In this document: positions 1-9,198 of the stretch, one piece after another
Layout: every line of letters starts with the position of its first letter
Numbering within the stretch: position 1 is the first letter of the stretch
Source: VRUE01 sp963707965
GTDB taxonomy: Bacteria; Actinomycetota; Thermoleophilia; Solirubrobacterales; 70-9
DNA length: 64,000 nucleotides
Direction: 5' to 3'
Assembly: GCA_963707965.1 (NCBI GenBank)
Contig: CAVPRR010000007.1
Location: forward strand, 186,001-250,000
The notes under the pieces: generated by a model
What the model saw: the letters and a program-made list of their open reading frames with translations, nothing else
Told to the model about the DNA's origin: nothing
The model's database searches: none
Program-made: the position numbers and the translations under genes

Positions 1-816
1 CTCGGCGACGCTCAGCCCGACCGGCACCGCAACGGCTGGGAACGACATGAACCTTCCCGCCTCCCGGCCCTCAAACGCCGTTCGAACCCGCAGCCCTCCC
101 TCCTCCGCCTTCGCCGCGACGACGACGAAGATGCCCACCACCGCCAGCCAGACGCCGACCACCGCCCCGGCGGCCGTCGCCAGCAAGCCGAGGGCGATCA
201 TCCCGTAGCCGAAGCCGCGCCCGATCGATGCCGCAGTCGCGGTCGCGGAGCGCAGGTCCCCCCTCCAACCCCAGATCAGGGCGCGGGCGACCCTCCCACC
301 GTCGAGCGGGAAAGCCGGCAGCAGGTTGAAGACGAGAATGGCCGCATTGATGAGGAGCTGGTACCCGACCACCGCGCGCAGCGCATCCGCCCCGGACGCG
401 CTGCTCGCGTCCGGGGCGGGCAGCGCAAGCGCGATCGCACCGAAGAGCACGACGATCGCAAGGGTGACCGCCGGCCCGGCGAGCGCGAAGCGCAGCTCGT
501 CTCCCGCCGTCTTGGGGTAGCCCTTCATCCTGGCGACGCCGCCAAGCAGCCAGAGGTCGATCTCCTCAATCTCGACGCCGTGGCGGCGCGCAACGACGCT
601 GTGGCCGAGCTCGTGCAGGAGGATGCTGGCGAAGAGCAGCAGAGCGCTGAACAGTCCTAGCGCATACGCCGCAGCTGGGGCGATGCCGGGAACTTCATCC
701 GGGTAGTAGACGGCGCCCAGCGACCAGGTGATGAGCGCGACGATGACGAGCCACAGCGGCTGGATGCCAATCGGGATACCGGCGAGGTGACCGATGCGAA
801 CGCTGCGCAGGCTCAT
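1..816 (-). CDS. Site-2 protease, M50 family, 3' end beyond window
   Basis: Intramembrane zinc metalloprotease that cuts membrane-bound regulators. I translated the minus strand from the ATG at 816. The zinc motif HELGH falls at about residues 68-72 inside a hydrophobic segment, and the second motif, NLLPAFPLDGG, is near residue 170. Several further membrane segments follow. The reading frame is still open at base 1, where a segment resembling the start of a CBS domain begins, as in actinobacterial Rv0359-like M50 proteins. The C-terminus lies outside the window. The substrate cannot be told from sequence, and no obvious anti-sigma partner is next to it. Confidence 0.88.
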   Translation of the reverse strand, partial: MSLRSVRIGHLAGIPIGIQPLWLVIVALITWSLGAVYYPDEVPGIAPAAAYALGLFSALLLFASILLHELGHSVVARRHGVEIEEIDLWLLGGVARMKGYPKTAGDELRFALAGPAVTLAIVVLFGAIALALPAPDASSASGADALRAVVGYQLLINAAILVFNLLPAFPLDGGRVARALIWGWRGDLRSATATAASIGRGFGYGMIALGLLATAAGAVVGVWLAVVGIFVVVAAKAEEGGLRVRTAFEGREAGRFMSFPAVAVPVGLSVAE

Positions 817-968
817 CTTCGTCTTCCCCCATTCTGTCTTCGCCCATTCTCCAACCCAGCAAGCAGGACCGTCATCCGTGTAATTCCCCAGCGTCGCATT
901 CGGCTTTTCCCCGATGACGGCCGCGGCAAACGAACGATGACAGTGGTCGTCACAGAAAATAGATTTCC

Positions 969-1008
969 AGACGCAGACACACAACACCAGACGCAGACAC
1001 ACAACACC
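969..1008. repeat. 20-bp tandem duplication upstream of hydrolase gene
   Basis: Two perfect, adjacent copies of a 20-bp unit (AGACGCAGAC...) lie 27 bp before the start codon at 1035. Nothing else explains them. They sit where a promoter or leader would be. Confidence 0.9.
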
Positions 1009-1034
1009 GAGGGCGCGAGGGCCAAGGGGGCAAT

Positions 1035-1910
1035 ATGGCACAGATGATCCGGCAAACGATTGAGATCCCAGCGCCACCGGTTCGCCTCACAGCCGACCTC
1101 CAGATCCCCTCCACCCCAGCCGGTCTGGTCATCTTCGCCCACTGCAACGGCACAGGTCGCCTCAGCTCTCGCAGCAGGCAGGTCACGTCCGCCCTCTCCG
1201 AACGCGGCTTTGCGACACTTCTTCTCGACCTGCTGGCGTCGGAGGAGAACCCGGACCGCCCCGATGCATCCGATGTCAAGTTGCTCAGCGAGCGGCTGCT
1301 CGCCGCAACTCAGTGGGCGATGTCGGCGCCTGAAACGGACGGGCTTCCCGTCGGCTATCTCAGCTCCTCCACGGGGGTCGCCGCCGCGCTGTGTGCAGCC
1401 GCGGAGCTTGGCGAGGGAATCCGGGGGGTGGTCTCCCGCGGAGGGCGGCCTGACCTCGCCTGCGAGTGCCTCGGCCAGGTGAAGGCGCCGACGCTGCTGA
1501 TCGTGGGCGCCGACCAACCGGTCCTCTCGCTCAACGAACGGGCGGCCGACAGGCTCTGCTGCCCCCATGAGCTCAGGGAGATTCCGGGCGCCACGCAGCT
1601 GTTCGAGGAGCCGGGCGCACCGGATCGCATCGCCGCGCTGACAGCAGCCTGGTTCACGCGGCTCTTCCCGATACCGAAGGTTCCAGCCGTCCGGTCGAAG
1701 GCAGTGGCTGGTCGGCCGAAGGCAGTGGCTGGTCGGTCGAAGGCAGTGGCTGGTCGGGACCGGTCGGCTCGCCGCGGGCCGGCCGAGCGAATCGGGGTAA
1801 GTCCGTCCGGCACGTCGCGGGTTTCCCCCGATGACAGACACTCCGATTGGGCCTACATTCCCTGGACGAGAGTCAAGTCGAAAGGAGGCTCGAGATGGCT
1901 AGCGAGCTGA
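1035..1910 (+). CDS. Dienelactone-hydrolase-like protein, probably inactive
   Basis: Alpha/beta-hydrolase fold of the dienelactone-hydrolase type, about 213 residues, followed by a long low-complexity tail. It is a clear paralogue of the C-terminal half of the fusion protein at 24014-25366, but key residues have changed. The catalytic His is Gln (GATQLFEE against GATHLFEE). The nucleophile elbow is SSSTG instead of GASTG, and the oxyanion stretch HGSGSSR is replaced by HCNGTGR. The tail contains a 7-residue repeat (KAVAGR) made by a 21-bp tandem repeat and runs into the Hsp20 start, so the true end of a functional ancestor was probably near 1670. Start ATG at 1035, preceded by AAGGGGG. Confidence 0.7.
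   Translation: MAQMIRQTIEIPAPPVRLTADLQIPSTPAGLVIFAHCNGTGRLSSRSRQVTSALSERGFATLLLDLLASEENPDRPDASDVKLLSERLLAATQWAMSAPETDGLPVGYLSSSTGVAAALCAAAELGEGIRGVVSRGGRPDLACECLGQVKAPTLLIVGADQPVLSLNERAADRLCCPHELREIPGATQLFEEPGAPDRIAALTAAWFTRLFPIPKVPAVRSKAVAGRPKAVAGRSKAVAGRDRSARRGPAERIGVSPSGTSRVSPDDRHSDWAYIPWTRVKSKGGSRWLAS
1692..1754. repeat. 21-bp tandem repeat, three copies
   Basis: Three adjacent 21-bp units (CGGTCGAAGG...), differing at one base, each encoding the same heptad in the tail of the hydrolase-like gene. In frame, so it lengthens the protein without breaking it. It looks like recent slippage in an unconstrained tail. Confidence 0.9.
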
Positions 1911-2335
1911 CTGAGTGGCGCCCGTTCTCTGACTTCGCCGAGCTGCGACACCGGCTCGACCAGGCGTTTCGCGACATCGCCGACGGTGCGCAGCACGGTT
2001 GGGCCCCGTCGGTGGACGTGGTCCGCAAGGAGGGCGAGCTGGTGTTGCGCGCAGACCTGCCCGGGATCAAGCCCGAGGAGGTGAAGATCGAGGTCGAGGA
2101 CAACGTGCTCACCGTCTCCGGCGAGCACCGAGAGGAGAGGGAGGAGAAAGAGGAGCACTACGTGCGACGCGAGCGCCGCTACGGCTCCTTCTCCCGCTCG
2201 ATGGTCCTGCCGAAGGGAGTTCAGGCCGACGAGATAGACGCCAGATGCAAGGAGGGTGTCTTGGAGGTCACCGTTCCCGTCCCGGCGGGTGCCGAGGGGA
2301 AGCAGAAGATCGATGTCAAGCCGAAATCCGACTAG
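1895..2335 (+). CDS. Small heat-shock protein Hsp20
   Basis: Cytoplasmic ATP-independent holdase chaperone, 146 residues. The alpha-crystallin domain spans roughly residues 38-140, with the typical ADLPGIKPEEVKIEVEDN strand pair, a Glu-rich loop and the GVLEVTVPV strand near the end. I chose the ATG at 1895 because AAAGGAGG lies 7-8 bases before it. The frame is open further upstream, but no family member needs that extension. Four bases separate it from the Usp gene, so the two stress genes are probably one transcript. Confidence 0.95.
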   Translation: MASELTEWRPFSDFAELRHRLDQAFRDIADGAQHGWAPSVDVVRKEGELVLRADLPGIKPEEVKIEVEDNVLTVSGEHREEREEKEEHYVRRERRYGSFSRSMVLPKGVQADEIDARCKEGVLEVTVPVPAGAEGKQKIDVKPKSD

Positions 2336-2338
2336 CCG

Positions 2339-3175
2339 ATGCGAGTCCTTGTCGGCTTCGATGGCAGCGACGGAGGACGCGACGCCCTCGAGTTGGCGCG
2401 CACCCTGGGGGTGACGACCGGGGCCGACGCCTTGGTCGTCACCGTCATCCCGTATAGCCCGCTGCCCACCGATTTCAGCGCACTGGAGAGCGACGCTGCA
2501 GCGGAAGCGGAGCCGCTGTTCAAAGAGGCCCGCCAGCATCTGGCGGGCCTCAGCGTCGAGACCCGAGGCTTCGGCGGCGGCTCGCCGGCCGGCGTGATGA
2601 CCGACCTTGCCGAACGCGAGGACATGGATCTGCTGGTGATCGGGTCTCCCCACCGCGGTGCGGTTGGACGAGCCCTGATCGGAAGCGTCGCGCAGAGCCT
2701 GCTGCACGGCGCTCCGTGCGCGGTCGTGGTGGCGCCGCGGGGCTATGCGGAGAAACGCCGGGGGCCGTTCCGGCTGATCGGAGTTGCCTACGACGGTACG
2801 CGGGAATCCAAGGCGGCGCTCCACCGCGCCCAGGAGCTGGCCGAAGCGAGTGGCGCCACGATCAGGGTGCTCACCGCGGTGGCCCCACCCGTGGCGCTGC
2901 CGGGCATCGTCGGCTACACGCCGGTCAACCCACCCGAGCCAGACCGGGTCATGGACGAGGGCGTGAGGGCGGCTGGCTCAGGCGTTCCGGTGGAGAGCCG
3001 GCGACTCGACGGACCGCCCGCCGACACGCTCGCGCAGGCCTGCGAGGACGGCGTCGACCTGCTGGTCGCGGGCTCCCGCGGCTACGGCCCCGTGATGCGG
3101 GTGCTGACCGGCTCCGTCTCAACACAGCTGATCAACAAGGCACCCTGCCCCGTGCTGGTCCAGCCGCGGCCCTGA
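2339..3175 (+). CDS. Tandem universal stress protein
   Basis: Two UspA domains in one chain of 278 residues (about 1-137 and 143-278). Each carries the ATP-binding pattern G-x2-G-x9-GS: GSPHRGAVGRALIGS in the first, GSRGYGPVMRVLTGS in the second. It should therefore be an ATP-binding Usp. This two-domain form is the usual one in actinobacteria, where it is linked to dormancy and hypoxia. The ATG is 4 bases after the Hsp20 stop, which supports co-transcription. The next gene is convergent. Confidence 0.93.
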   Translation: MRVLVGFDGSDGGRDALELARTLGVTTGADALVVTVIPYSPLPTDFSALESDAAAEAEPLFKEARQHLAGLSVETRGFGGGSPAGVMTDLAEREDMDLLVIGSPHRGAVGRALIGSVAQSLLHGAPCAVVVAPRGYAEKRRGPFRLIGVAYDGTRESKAALHRAQELAEASGATIRVLTAVAPPVALPGIVGYTPVNPPEPDRVMDEGVRAAGSGVPVESRRLDGPPADTLAQACEDGVDLLVAGSRGYGPVMRVLTGSVSTQLINKAPCPVLVQPRP

Positions 3176-3214
3176 GAACCCCACATCGGCCGGCCGCCAC
3201 CGTCGGCCACCTGT

Positions 3215-4639
3215 TCAGCGCGACACCAGGCTGGAGACCAGCTCGACGTACTCCACGAGCCTGCCAATTCCAAGGAAGCGCTCCATGACGCGCTGCCGGG
3301 CCGCTTTTCCGAGCATCGCTGTCCGATCGGGGTCATCGACCAGCGAGCGTATTGCCCGGCCAAACGCCTCGAGGTCGTGCGGATCGTCGATCAGCACCCC
3401 GCTCTCCCCATCGACTATCTGGTCCTGAATCCCCCCGACCCGGGCACCCACCACCGCCCTTTCCTTCCACATCCCCTCGGTGACTGTCAGGCCGAATCCC
3501 TCGGCAAGGCTCTTTTGCACGATGACGTCGGCGCGGCGCTGCACCGCGTTGACCATCGCCCCATTTTCGTCGAGGTCGAACATCGGAAGGCTGACCAGGT
3601 GCGCGCGCCGCCGGATGTCGGCCGACATCCGCCGCCAGGACTCCGCAACGTCGCCGTAGACCGCCACGCCCTCGGGGTCATCGGCCACGGCGCTCGTCGA
3701 CGGAGCGGCCATGACAAGGTGGATGGCTGGATGGTCGAGGTACCGCTCGAAGCACTCGAGCAGGCCGCGCGGATCCTTGAGCCGGTCCCAGCGCGATACC
3801 TGGGCCACCAGCTTGGCGTCCTCCGGCAAAGGCTCCTCCTGGAGAAGTTCGGCGCGGCGCTCCACCCTGCCGGGGGTGCCGTCCCCCCGTACGAAGAGGG
3901 GCGCGGGGCCCGCATGGGAGTCGGACAGGAGCCCAATCGCATGGAGAATCGCGCCGACCGTGGCCGGCTCGAGGTCCTGGTTCTTCGGCGAGAACGGATC
4001 GATGGCCGGTGGCATCAACCAGGCCCTGCTGCGATCCAGCCCATCCCAGACGTACTTGCCGCGGGAGAAGACGTAGGCGTCAGCGGACTCGACATAGGGC
4101 CGCAGGAAGTCCCACGCGCGGTGGACCAGGTCGTTCGGGTCGTCGACCCCGATGTGGCACCGCCATATGACCTTGAGTCCCTGCTCCTTTATCGCGGGAA
4201 CGAGGCCCGCAGTTTGAGGGTCGTGGAGATAGATGACGTCGCCGCTCTGGAGAAGCCGGATGAGGTGGCTGCCGCTCGACGCCAGCGCTCGCTCGTAGAC
4301 CTGGCGCTGCTCGTCGCCCAGCTCCCCGCCGTCGCCGGGGTCGCCGTGCAGGTGGTTATGGAGGCGCTTGGTGACCGTGAAGAACCCATCGGGCTCGCGC
4401 AGCACGACCCACCGTGTGTCGATGCCGGCCCCGCGCACGTAGGGGAGCAGGGAGTGCAGGATCTCAGCCACGCCGCCGCCCCGAGCAGTCGAGCTGACGT
4501 GCCAGATCGCCCGCCCCGAGAGCTCCCGGCGCGCCCGCTCGGCAGCCTGTTCGATCCGCGCAAACCCCTCTGCGCCGAGCAGCGACTCGAACCTGTCGAG
4601 GGGCTGGGGCGAGATCTGGACGAACTCAGGGAGGGCCAT
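3215..4639 (-). CDS. treT: Trehalose synthase TreT-type glycosyltransferase
   Basis: GT4-family, GT-B fold enzyme of 474 residues that joins an NDP-glucose to glucose to give trehalose. The N-terminal domain has the glycine-rich STARGGGVAE motif near residue 55. The C-terminal domain has QVSRWDRLKDP and the EX7E-type segment SLAEGFGLTVTEG, both typical of the TreT group. Length agrees with the family. Trehalose is a compatible solute, so its place next to stress genes is sensible, though it is on the opposite strand. A sugar-nucleotide preference cannot be read from sequence. Confidence 0.85.
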   Translation of the reverse strand: MALPEFVQISPQPLDRFESLLGAEGFARIEQAAERARRELSGRAIWHVSSTARGGGVAEILHSLLPYVRGAGIDTRWVVLREPDGFFTVTKRLHNHLHGDPGDGGELGDEQRQVYERALASSGSHLIRLLQSGDVIYLHDPQTAGLVPAIKEQGLKVIWRCHIGVDDPNDLVHRAWDFLRPYVESADAYVFSRGKYVWDGLDRSRAWLMPPAIDPFSPKNQDLEPATVGAILHAIGLLSDSHAGPAPLFVRGDGTPGRVERRAELLQEEPLPEDAKLVAQVSRWDRLKDPRGLLECFERYLDHPAIHLVMAAPSTSAVADDPEGVAVYGDVAESWRRMSADIRRRAHLVSLPMFDLDENGAMVNAVQRRADVIVQKSLAEGFGLTVTEGMWKERAVVGARVGGIQDQIVDGESGVLIDDPHDLEAFGRAIRSLVDDPDRTAMLGKAARQRVMERFLGIGRLVEYVELVSSLVSR

Positions 4640-4698
4640 GTACGCAGCCTCTCACCTTGCAGGCCGCTGCGCGACCGCCAGCCGGCGAGACACCACCC

Positions 4699-5739
4699 TC
4701 AGCCGTGCGGGCAGATCACAGCGCGACCGTCGAGACTGCCCTCGCGCAGCCGCTCGTAGGCCTCCGGCACCCGCTCGAGCGGGAAGCGCTCCACATGAGC
4801 GCGGATCTTGCCCTCCCGGGCCAGATCGAGCACCTCCATCAGCTCGATCGCGGTACCCCAGTAGGGAAGGGTCAACTGGCACTCGAAGGGCAGGGTGCCG
4901 AAACCGAACTCAAAGGTGCCACCCGCCAGTCCGACCATGGTCAGATGGCTCTCGAAGCGAACGATCTGCGCTGCCAGGGCGAGGGTGTCATCCGCGCCAA
5001 CGTTGTCGAGAACCAGCTCGGCGCCGAGGCCGCCGGTCAGCTCGCGGATCGTCTCCGCTGCGCCCTCGCCCGGCTCGAGCGCCTCGTCGGCCCCGACCTC
5101 TCCGGCAAGCCGCAGCTTGTCCGCGGATACGTCGACCGCGACCACCCTGGCCGGCGTCAGAGCGCGCAGGATCTGCACCGCCATGTGGCCAAGGCCGCCG
5201 ACGCCGATCACCACCGCGGTCGATCCCGGTACGAGCAGTTGCAGCGAGCGCTTCACCGCGTGGTAGGGCGTCAGCGCCGCATCGGAGAGCGGCGCCGCGT
5301 CGCGCGGGTCCAGGTCCCCGAGCGGCAGCAGAAGCCGCGCGTGGGGAACCAGCATGTACTCGGCCATCCCGCCGTCGAGGCCAAGGCCGCCACCGAACGC
5401 GCCGATCTCGGCCTGGCGCTCGCAGTAGGTCTCGGCAGAGAGGCGGCAGGAGCGGCACCGGCCGCAGCCCCAAGGCCCATAGACAGCAACCGGTTCGCCG
5501 GTTTCGAGGCCCTCCACACCGGCGCCGATCGCCTCAACCCAGCCGGCGTTCTCGTGGCCGATCGTGAACGGCAGCTCGAAGTCCATCTGGCCCTCAGGCC
5601 ATTCCATCAGGTGGAGGTCCGAGTGGCAGGCGCCTGCGCCGCCGACCTTGATCAGCACCTGGCCGGGGCCGGGCTCTGGCACCTCCACGTCTCGCAGCTC
5701 CGGTGGCGTCTGCCATGCGGTCAGCTGGTAGGCCTTCAT
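4699..5739 (-). CDS. Zinc-dependent alcohol dehydrogenase
   Basis: Medium-chain dehydrogenase of 346 residues that oxidises alcohols with NAD(P). Seen directly: catalytic zinc ligands C (GACHSD) and HE (GHENAG), the structural zinc loop CGRCRSCRLSAETYC, and the nucleotide motif GVGGLGHMAVQ. The start is the ATG at 5739, preceded by GAGGAGG, which gives the usual MKAYQL beginning. An upstream in-frame extension is not needed. The substrate is unknown; NAD-dependent alcohol/aryl dehydrogenases of this length are common in soil actinobacteria. Confidence 0.9.
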   Translation of the reverse strand: MKAYQLTAWQTPPELRDVEVPEPGPGQVLIKVGGAGACHSDLHLMEWPEGQMDFELPFTIGHENAGWVEAIGAGVEGLETGEPVAVYGPWGCGRCRSCRLSAETYCERQAEIGAFGGGLGLDGGMAEYMLVPHARLLLPLGDLDPRDAAPLSDAALTPYHAVKRSLQLLVPGSTAVVIGVGGLGHMAVQILRALTPARVVAVDVSADKLRLAGEVGADEALEPGEGAAETIRELTGGLGAELVLDNVGADDTLALAAQIVRFESHLTMVGLAGGTFEFGFGTLPFECQLTLPYWGTAIELMEVLDLAREGKIRAHVERFPLERVPEAYERLREGSLDGRAVICPHG

Positions 5740-5952
5740 CTGTCGCCTCCTCAATGGACGGTCGCGATGAACGGACGGGCTCGTCCAGGGTAGACGCGCG
5801 GACCGCACCCCGCGTCCGTAGAAGACCGCCGACGCAACGCCTCACAGGGGGCGCCGGGCCTCACCGCGCGCGCACTGCCTCACCGAGTGCGCGGCGCCTC
5901 ACTGCTGGCGAGCCCGCCGGCGCAGCGCCCCAGCGACGGCTCGCAGCCTCCC

Positions 5953-8103
5953 TCACGGTGCGGCGACCCCGCCGCCCAGCGAAGGTGGCGGCGATGGTGC
6001 GGGGGTCGGGGCCGGCGAGGGCGACGGTTCTGGCGGCGATTCGGGGTCGGGTTCGGGGTTCGCGCCCTGGTTGGCCCCGGGCCCCGCCTGGCCGGGCTTG
6101 TGCGGCTTGTTGGCCTTCGATTCCGATTCGGATTCGGATTCGGATTCGGCCTTGGCGGCGGAGGATGAGGACGTGTGGCCGCTGTGCAGGCCGGAGAGGT
6201 CGGGAAGGCTGGAGGGCACCGGGAATTCGACACAGTTGCCAGCCACCGCCGCTTCCATGAACGAGCGCCAGATCGGGCCGGCGGTCGGGCCGCCGTAGCC
6301 GGTGGCTTCGCGTGACTGGGGGTGGCCAACCCAGACGGCGGTCGCATAGAGGGGCGTGTAGCCGGCGAACCAGGCATCCGACAGGTCCTCGGAGGTCCCG
6401 GTCTTTCCGGCCTCGCTGCCGCAGCCGATCGAGGTGTAGCCGGCACCCGTTCCCTGGGTGATCACGCCCTCCAGCAGCGTGGTCACCTCGTAGGCCTGGC
6501 CCTCGGTGAGAACGCGATCGCCGGAGTCCGGGCTGGGTTCGTCGACCTTGCCACTGGGGAATTCGACCCGGCCGATCGCGGTCGGCTCGTGGTGGATGCC
6601 GCCGCTCGCCAGGGTCGCGTAGGCGTCGGCCATCTCGAGCGGCGTGACGCCGACGGCGAGCCCGCCGATCGCCTCGGCAGGCACCGATTCGAGCGGCGAG
6701 GTGATCCCCATCTGGTGTGCGGTGTGGGTGACGTTTTCCGGCCCGACGTCGAGATCGAGCTGGGCGAAGATGGCGTTGACCGAGGCCCAGGTGGCGCTGG
6801 CGAGCGACATCACGCCACCGCCCGGCTCGGCGTTGTGGACGGTCCAGGTGCCGCCGCCAGGAAGGTCCAGCGTCTGCGGCGAGGTGCCGTCGTAGTAGGT
6901 GGCATAGGGGTCGATCCCCTGCTTGATCGCGGTCGCCAGCACGAAGGTCTTGAATGAGGAGCCGGGCTGGCGATGCGCCTGCCAGGCGTAGTTGAACTGG
7001 CTTTCGCTGGCGTAGCCCTCGGTCGAGGCAAGCGCGACGATCTCCCCGTTGGACGGGTCGACGGAGGCCAGCCCCGCCGCCGGGCCGCCTTCCGGATAGC
7101 AGACCCCGCAGGAGTCGACGGCTTCCTGCGCCTCTTCCTGAAGCTCGGGGTCGATCGTCGTGTAGGCCTTGAGGCCGCCATAGCGGACGGTGTTGATGCC
7201 GTATTTGTGGATCAGTTCCTGCTCGACCAGGTCGAAGAGGAAGGGGTCGCGGATCACCTGGTACTTGTGGCCGGGGTGCAGCCCAAGCCCGGAGTGGATC
7301 GCCCTGCGGTATTCGGAGCCGTCGATGTAGCCCTGATCGTGCATGGCCCCGAGCACCTCGTTGCGGCGCTGCAGCGCGGCCTGCGGGTCGAGGAACGGGT
7401 TGTATTCCGATGGCGCCTGCGGCAGCCCCGCGATCATCGCCGCCTCGGTCAGGTTCAGATCGCGGGCCGGCTTGCCGAAGTAGGTCTGCGCCGCCGCCTC
7501 GGCGCCAACCGCGGTCTCCCCTTCGACCGTTCCGTAGGGGGCGGTGTTGAGGTAGGCCGTGAGGATCCACCGCTTGGAGTGGGCATCCTCCTCGTCGGCG
7601 GCCAGGTGGGCTTCGATCAGCTTGCGCTTGATCGTCGCTTCGGGGTTCTGGATGTAGAGGTTGCGAACCAGTTGCTGGGTTATCGTCGAGGCCCCCTGGA
7701 CCGGCTTCCCGCCTGCGAGCAGGTCCTTCCAGGCGGCGCGGACCACGGCGGTTGGGTCGATCGCGCCGTGGTTGAAGAAGTTGCGATCCTCGATCGCGAC
7801 GGTCGCGTACTTGAGGTTCTGAGGCAGGGCCCGCGAGCGGACCGGCTGGCGGACGCTGCTGGCACGAATGAAGCCGATCAGCGTGCCGTCGGCGGCGTAG
7901 ATCGCCGACGAGCGCCCGTTCTGGACGGGACGCAGGCTCGAGAGCGGCGGCGCCGATTCGTAGACGTCGATCGCCCAGCTCGCCGCCACGCCTCCGGCGA
8001 TCGCGAGCACGCCGAGCAGAGCACTGAGGGGAATCAGCAGCTTCTTCCACCGGCGCCCACGGGTTCGGCTTCGACGCCGTCGCATTCGACGTGTCATCGC
8101 CAA
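5953..8103 (-). CDS. Class A penicillin-binding protein (GT51 plus transpeptidase)
   Basis: Bifunctional peptidoglycan synthase of 716 residues. A basic N-terminus and one membrane segment (about 22-45) are followed by a GT51 transglycosylase with EDRNFFNHGAIDP near residue 105 and GASTITQQLVRN near 138. The transpeptidase has the active-site Ser in SSFKT near 386, an SVN motif near 440 and KTGTS near 585. The C-terminal 110 residues are disordered: an ESESES run encoded by four perfect GATTCG hexamers (6125-6148, read on the other strand), then a Pro/Ser/Glu-rich tail. It acts at the outer face of the membrane. The divergent gene starts about 30 bp away. Confidence 0.95.
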   Translation of the reverse strand: MAMTRRMRRRRSRTRGRRWKKLLIPLSALLGVLAIAGGVAASWAIDVYESAPPLSSLRPVQNGRSSAIYAADGTLIGFIRASSVRQPVRSRALPQNLKYATVAIEDRNFFNHGAIDPTAVVRAAWKDLLAGGKPVQGASTITQQLVRNLYIQNPEATIKRKLIEAHLAADEEDAHSKRWILTAYLNTAPYGTVEGETAVGAEAAAQTYFGKPARDLNLTEAAMIAGLPQAPSEYNPFLDPQAALQRRNEVLGAMHDQGYIDGSEYRRAIHSGLGLHPGHKYQVIRDPFLFDLVEQELIHKYGINTVRYGGLKAYTTIDPELQEEAQEAVDSCGVCYPEGGPAAGLASVDPSNGEIVALASTEGYASESQFNYAWQAHRQPGSSFKTFVLATAIKQGIDPYATYYDGTSPQTLDLPGGGTWTVHNAEPGGGVMSLASATWASVNAIFAQLDLDVGPENVTHTAHQMGITSPLESVPAEAIGGLAVGVTPLEMADAYATLASGGIHHEPTAIGRVEFPSGKVDEPSPDSGDRVLTEGQAYEVTTLLEGVITQGTGAGYTSIGCGSEAGKTGTSEDLSDAWFAGYTPLYATAVWVGHPQSREATGYGGPTAGPIWRSFMEAAVAGNCVEFPVPSSLPDLSGLHSGHTSSSSAAKAESESESESESKANKPHKPGQAGPGANQGANPEPDPESPPEPSPSPAPTPAPSPPPSLGGGVAAP

Positions 8104-8135
8104 AAATTGTATGGACCAGCGATAGCCTTCGAGCC

Positions 8136-8513
8136 GTGCCGATCTTTCTGCACACCTGCTACCGGATCGGGGACATCGATCGCTCGGTCTCCTTCTACGG
8201 GAAGCTGGGGTTTGAGGAGCGTCGCCGGATGCCGATCGGCGACGAGGCGATCAATGTCTTCATGGGGCTACCCGGCGAGGACCCCCGCCTCGAGCTGACC
8301 TACAACCATGGAGTCGACTCCTACGACCTCGGCACCGGCTACAACCACATCGCGATCGGCGTCGACGACCTCGATGGCACGCTGGAGAAGCTCGCAGCCG
8401 ACGGCATCGAGCCCGAGAAGCCTCCCTACCGCCCCGGCGGTCGCACCGAGGGCCACCGGATCTGCTTCGTCCGCGACCCAGATGGCTACAGAATCGAGTT
8501 AATTGGTGAGTAG
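8136..8513 (+). CDS. Glyoxalase I-like VOC enzyme
   Basis: Vicinal-oxygen-chelate protein of 125 residues with the layout of lactoylglutathione lyase: LHTCYRIGDIDRSVSFY, then LELTYNHG, GYNHIAIGVDD and DGYRIELIGE. These place two His and two Glu as metal ligands. I prefer the GTG at 8136 because the ATG at 8091 would sit within the 5' end of the divergent penicillin-binding protein gene and add residues not typical of the family. Actinomycetes usually lack glutathione, so the thiol cofactor may be mycothiol or another; that is inference. Confidence 0.85.
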   Translation: MPIFLHTCYRIGDIDRSVSFYGKLGFEERRRMPIGDEAINVFMGLPGEDPRLELTYNHGVDSYDLGTGYNHIAIGVDDLDGTLEKLAADGIEPEKPPYRPGGRTEGHRICFVRDPDGYRIELIGE

Positions 8514-9057
8514 GCCCGTTGTCGCGGGAGTCGTTCTCTACGCAGCTTTGCTGCTTGCGCCGGCAGGATCGTTGGCGTGCGGCTGCGAACCGACCGCCCG
8601 CTTCGTCGTCGCTCACGGCACCAGTCCCAACGGAGCGCCATGGCGAATCAGGGCTGACCAACGGCCCGCGACCGCCTACCTGCCCCGCTCGGTGGAATTC
8701 GAATTCATTTCCGGCGACCCCGACGAACGCAATGGCTTCGGCTATTCCAGCGGCATGAGCCTGCCGATCCCGCCGGCTTTCGTTTTCCATGCCAACTCTG
8801 GCAACGGTGTCTATCCAGAAAAGGAGGGAGACGTCAGCGGCATCGCCCGGCCACGAGCGGCTCGCTTGGTGGCCAAGATGAGTGACGGCAACGCCATCGA
8901 GATCGAGACCAAGCGGCCACCCGCGAAGCTACGCCAGCGTTTCTCCTGGCTGCGCGGTCTCGTCTTCTTCGATCAGTTCTATCCCGCCGACATCGAGCCG
9001 CTCGCGATCACCGCCTACGGGCGCGACGGTCACCTGCTCTCTCGCCAGCCGCTCTGA
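8506..9057 (+). CDS. Secreted or lipid-anchored protein of unknown function
   Basis: About 183 residues. The N-terminus is a signal peptide (VVAGVVLYAALLLAPAGSLAC), and the SLAC box followed by GCEP would fit a lipoprotein. The rest has no family I recognise. The start codon overlaps the stop of the glyoxalase gene (GGTGAGTAG), so the two are translationally coupled. Confidence 0.6.
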   Translation: MSRPVVAGVVLYAALLLAPAGSLACGCEPTARFVVAHGTSPNGAPWRIRADQRPATAYLPRSVEFEFISGDPDERNGFGYSSGMSLPIPPAFVFHANSGNGVYPEKEGDVSGIARPRAARLVAKMSDGNAIEIETKRPPAKLRQRFSWLRGLVFFDQFYPADIEPLAITAYGRDGHLLSRQPL

Positions 9058-9198
9058 CCGGAGAGAGAGATGATCGGTTGTCAGATCTACGGCACCCCGA
9101 AGCTGTGAGCTGATTGAGATCGGGTAGGGAGGGGTCGGAGGCGGGATCCGGCTGCCCCCGCTCATGCATCGGTTCCAGCTACCGATCAAGTGCTGGTA

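Noticed and set aside
1692..1754. Tandem repeat considered as a CRISPR array
   Set aside because: Units are adjacent with no spacers and are in frame inside a coding sequence; no Cas genes are present anywhere in the window.
3377..4759. Long plus-strand frame opposite trehalose synthase
   Set aside because: Antisense of treT; composition is not protein-like and the real gene has clear GT4 motifs.
6119..6150. Hexamer repeat in the penicillin-binding protein as a regulatory repeat
   Set aside because: It encodes the disordered Glu-Ser tail and sits well inside the coding sequence; phase variation is unlikely as the unit is a multiple of three.
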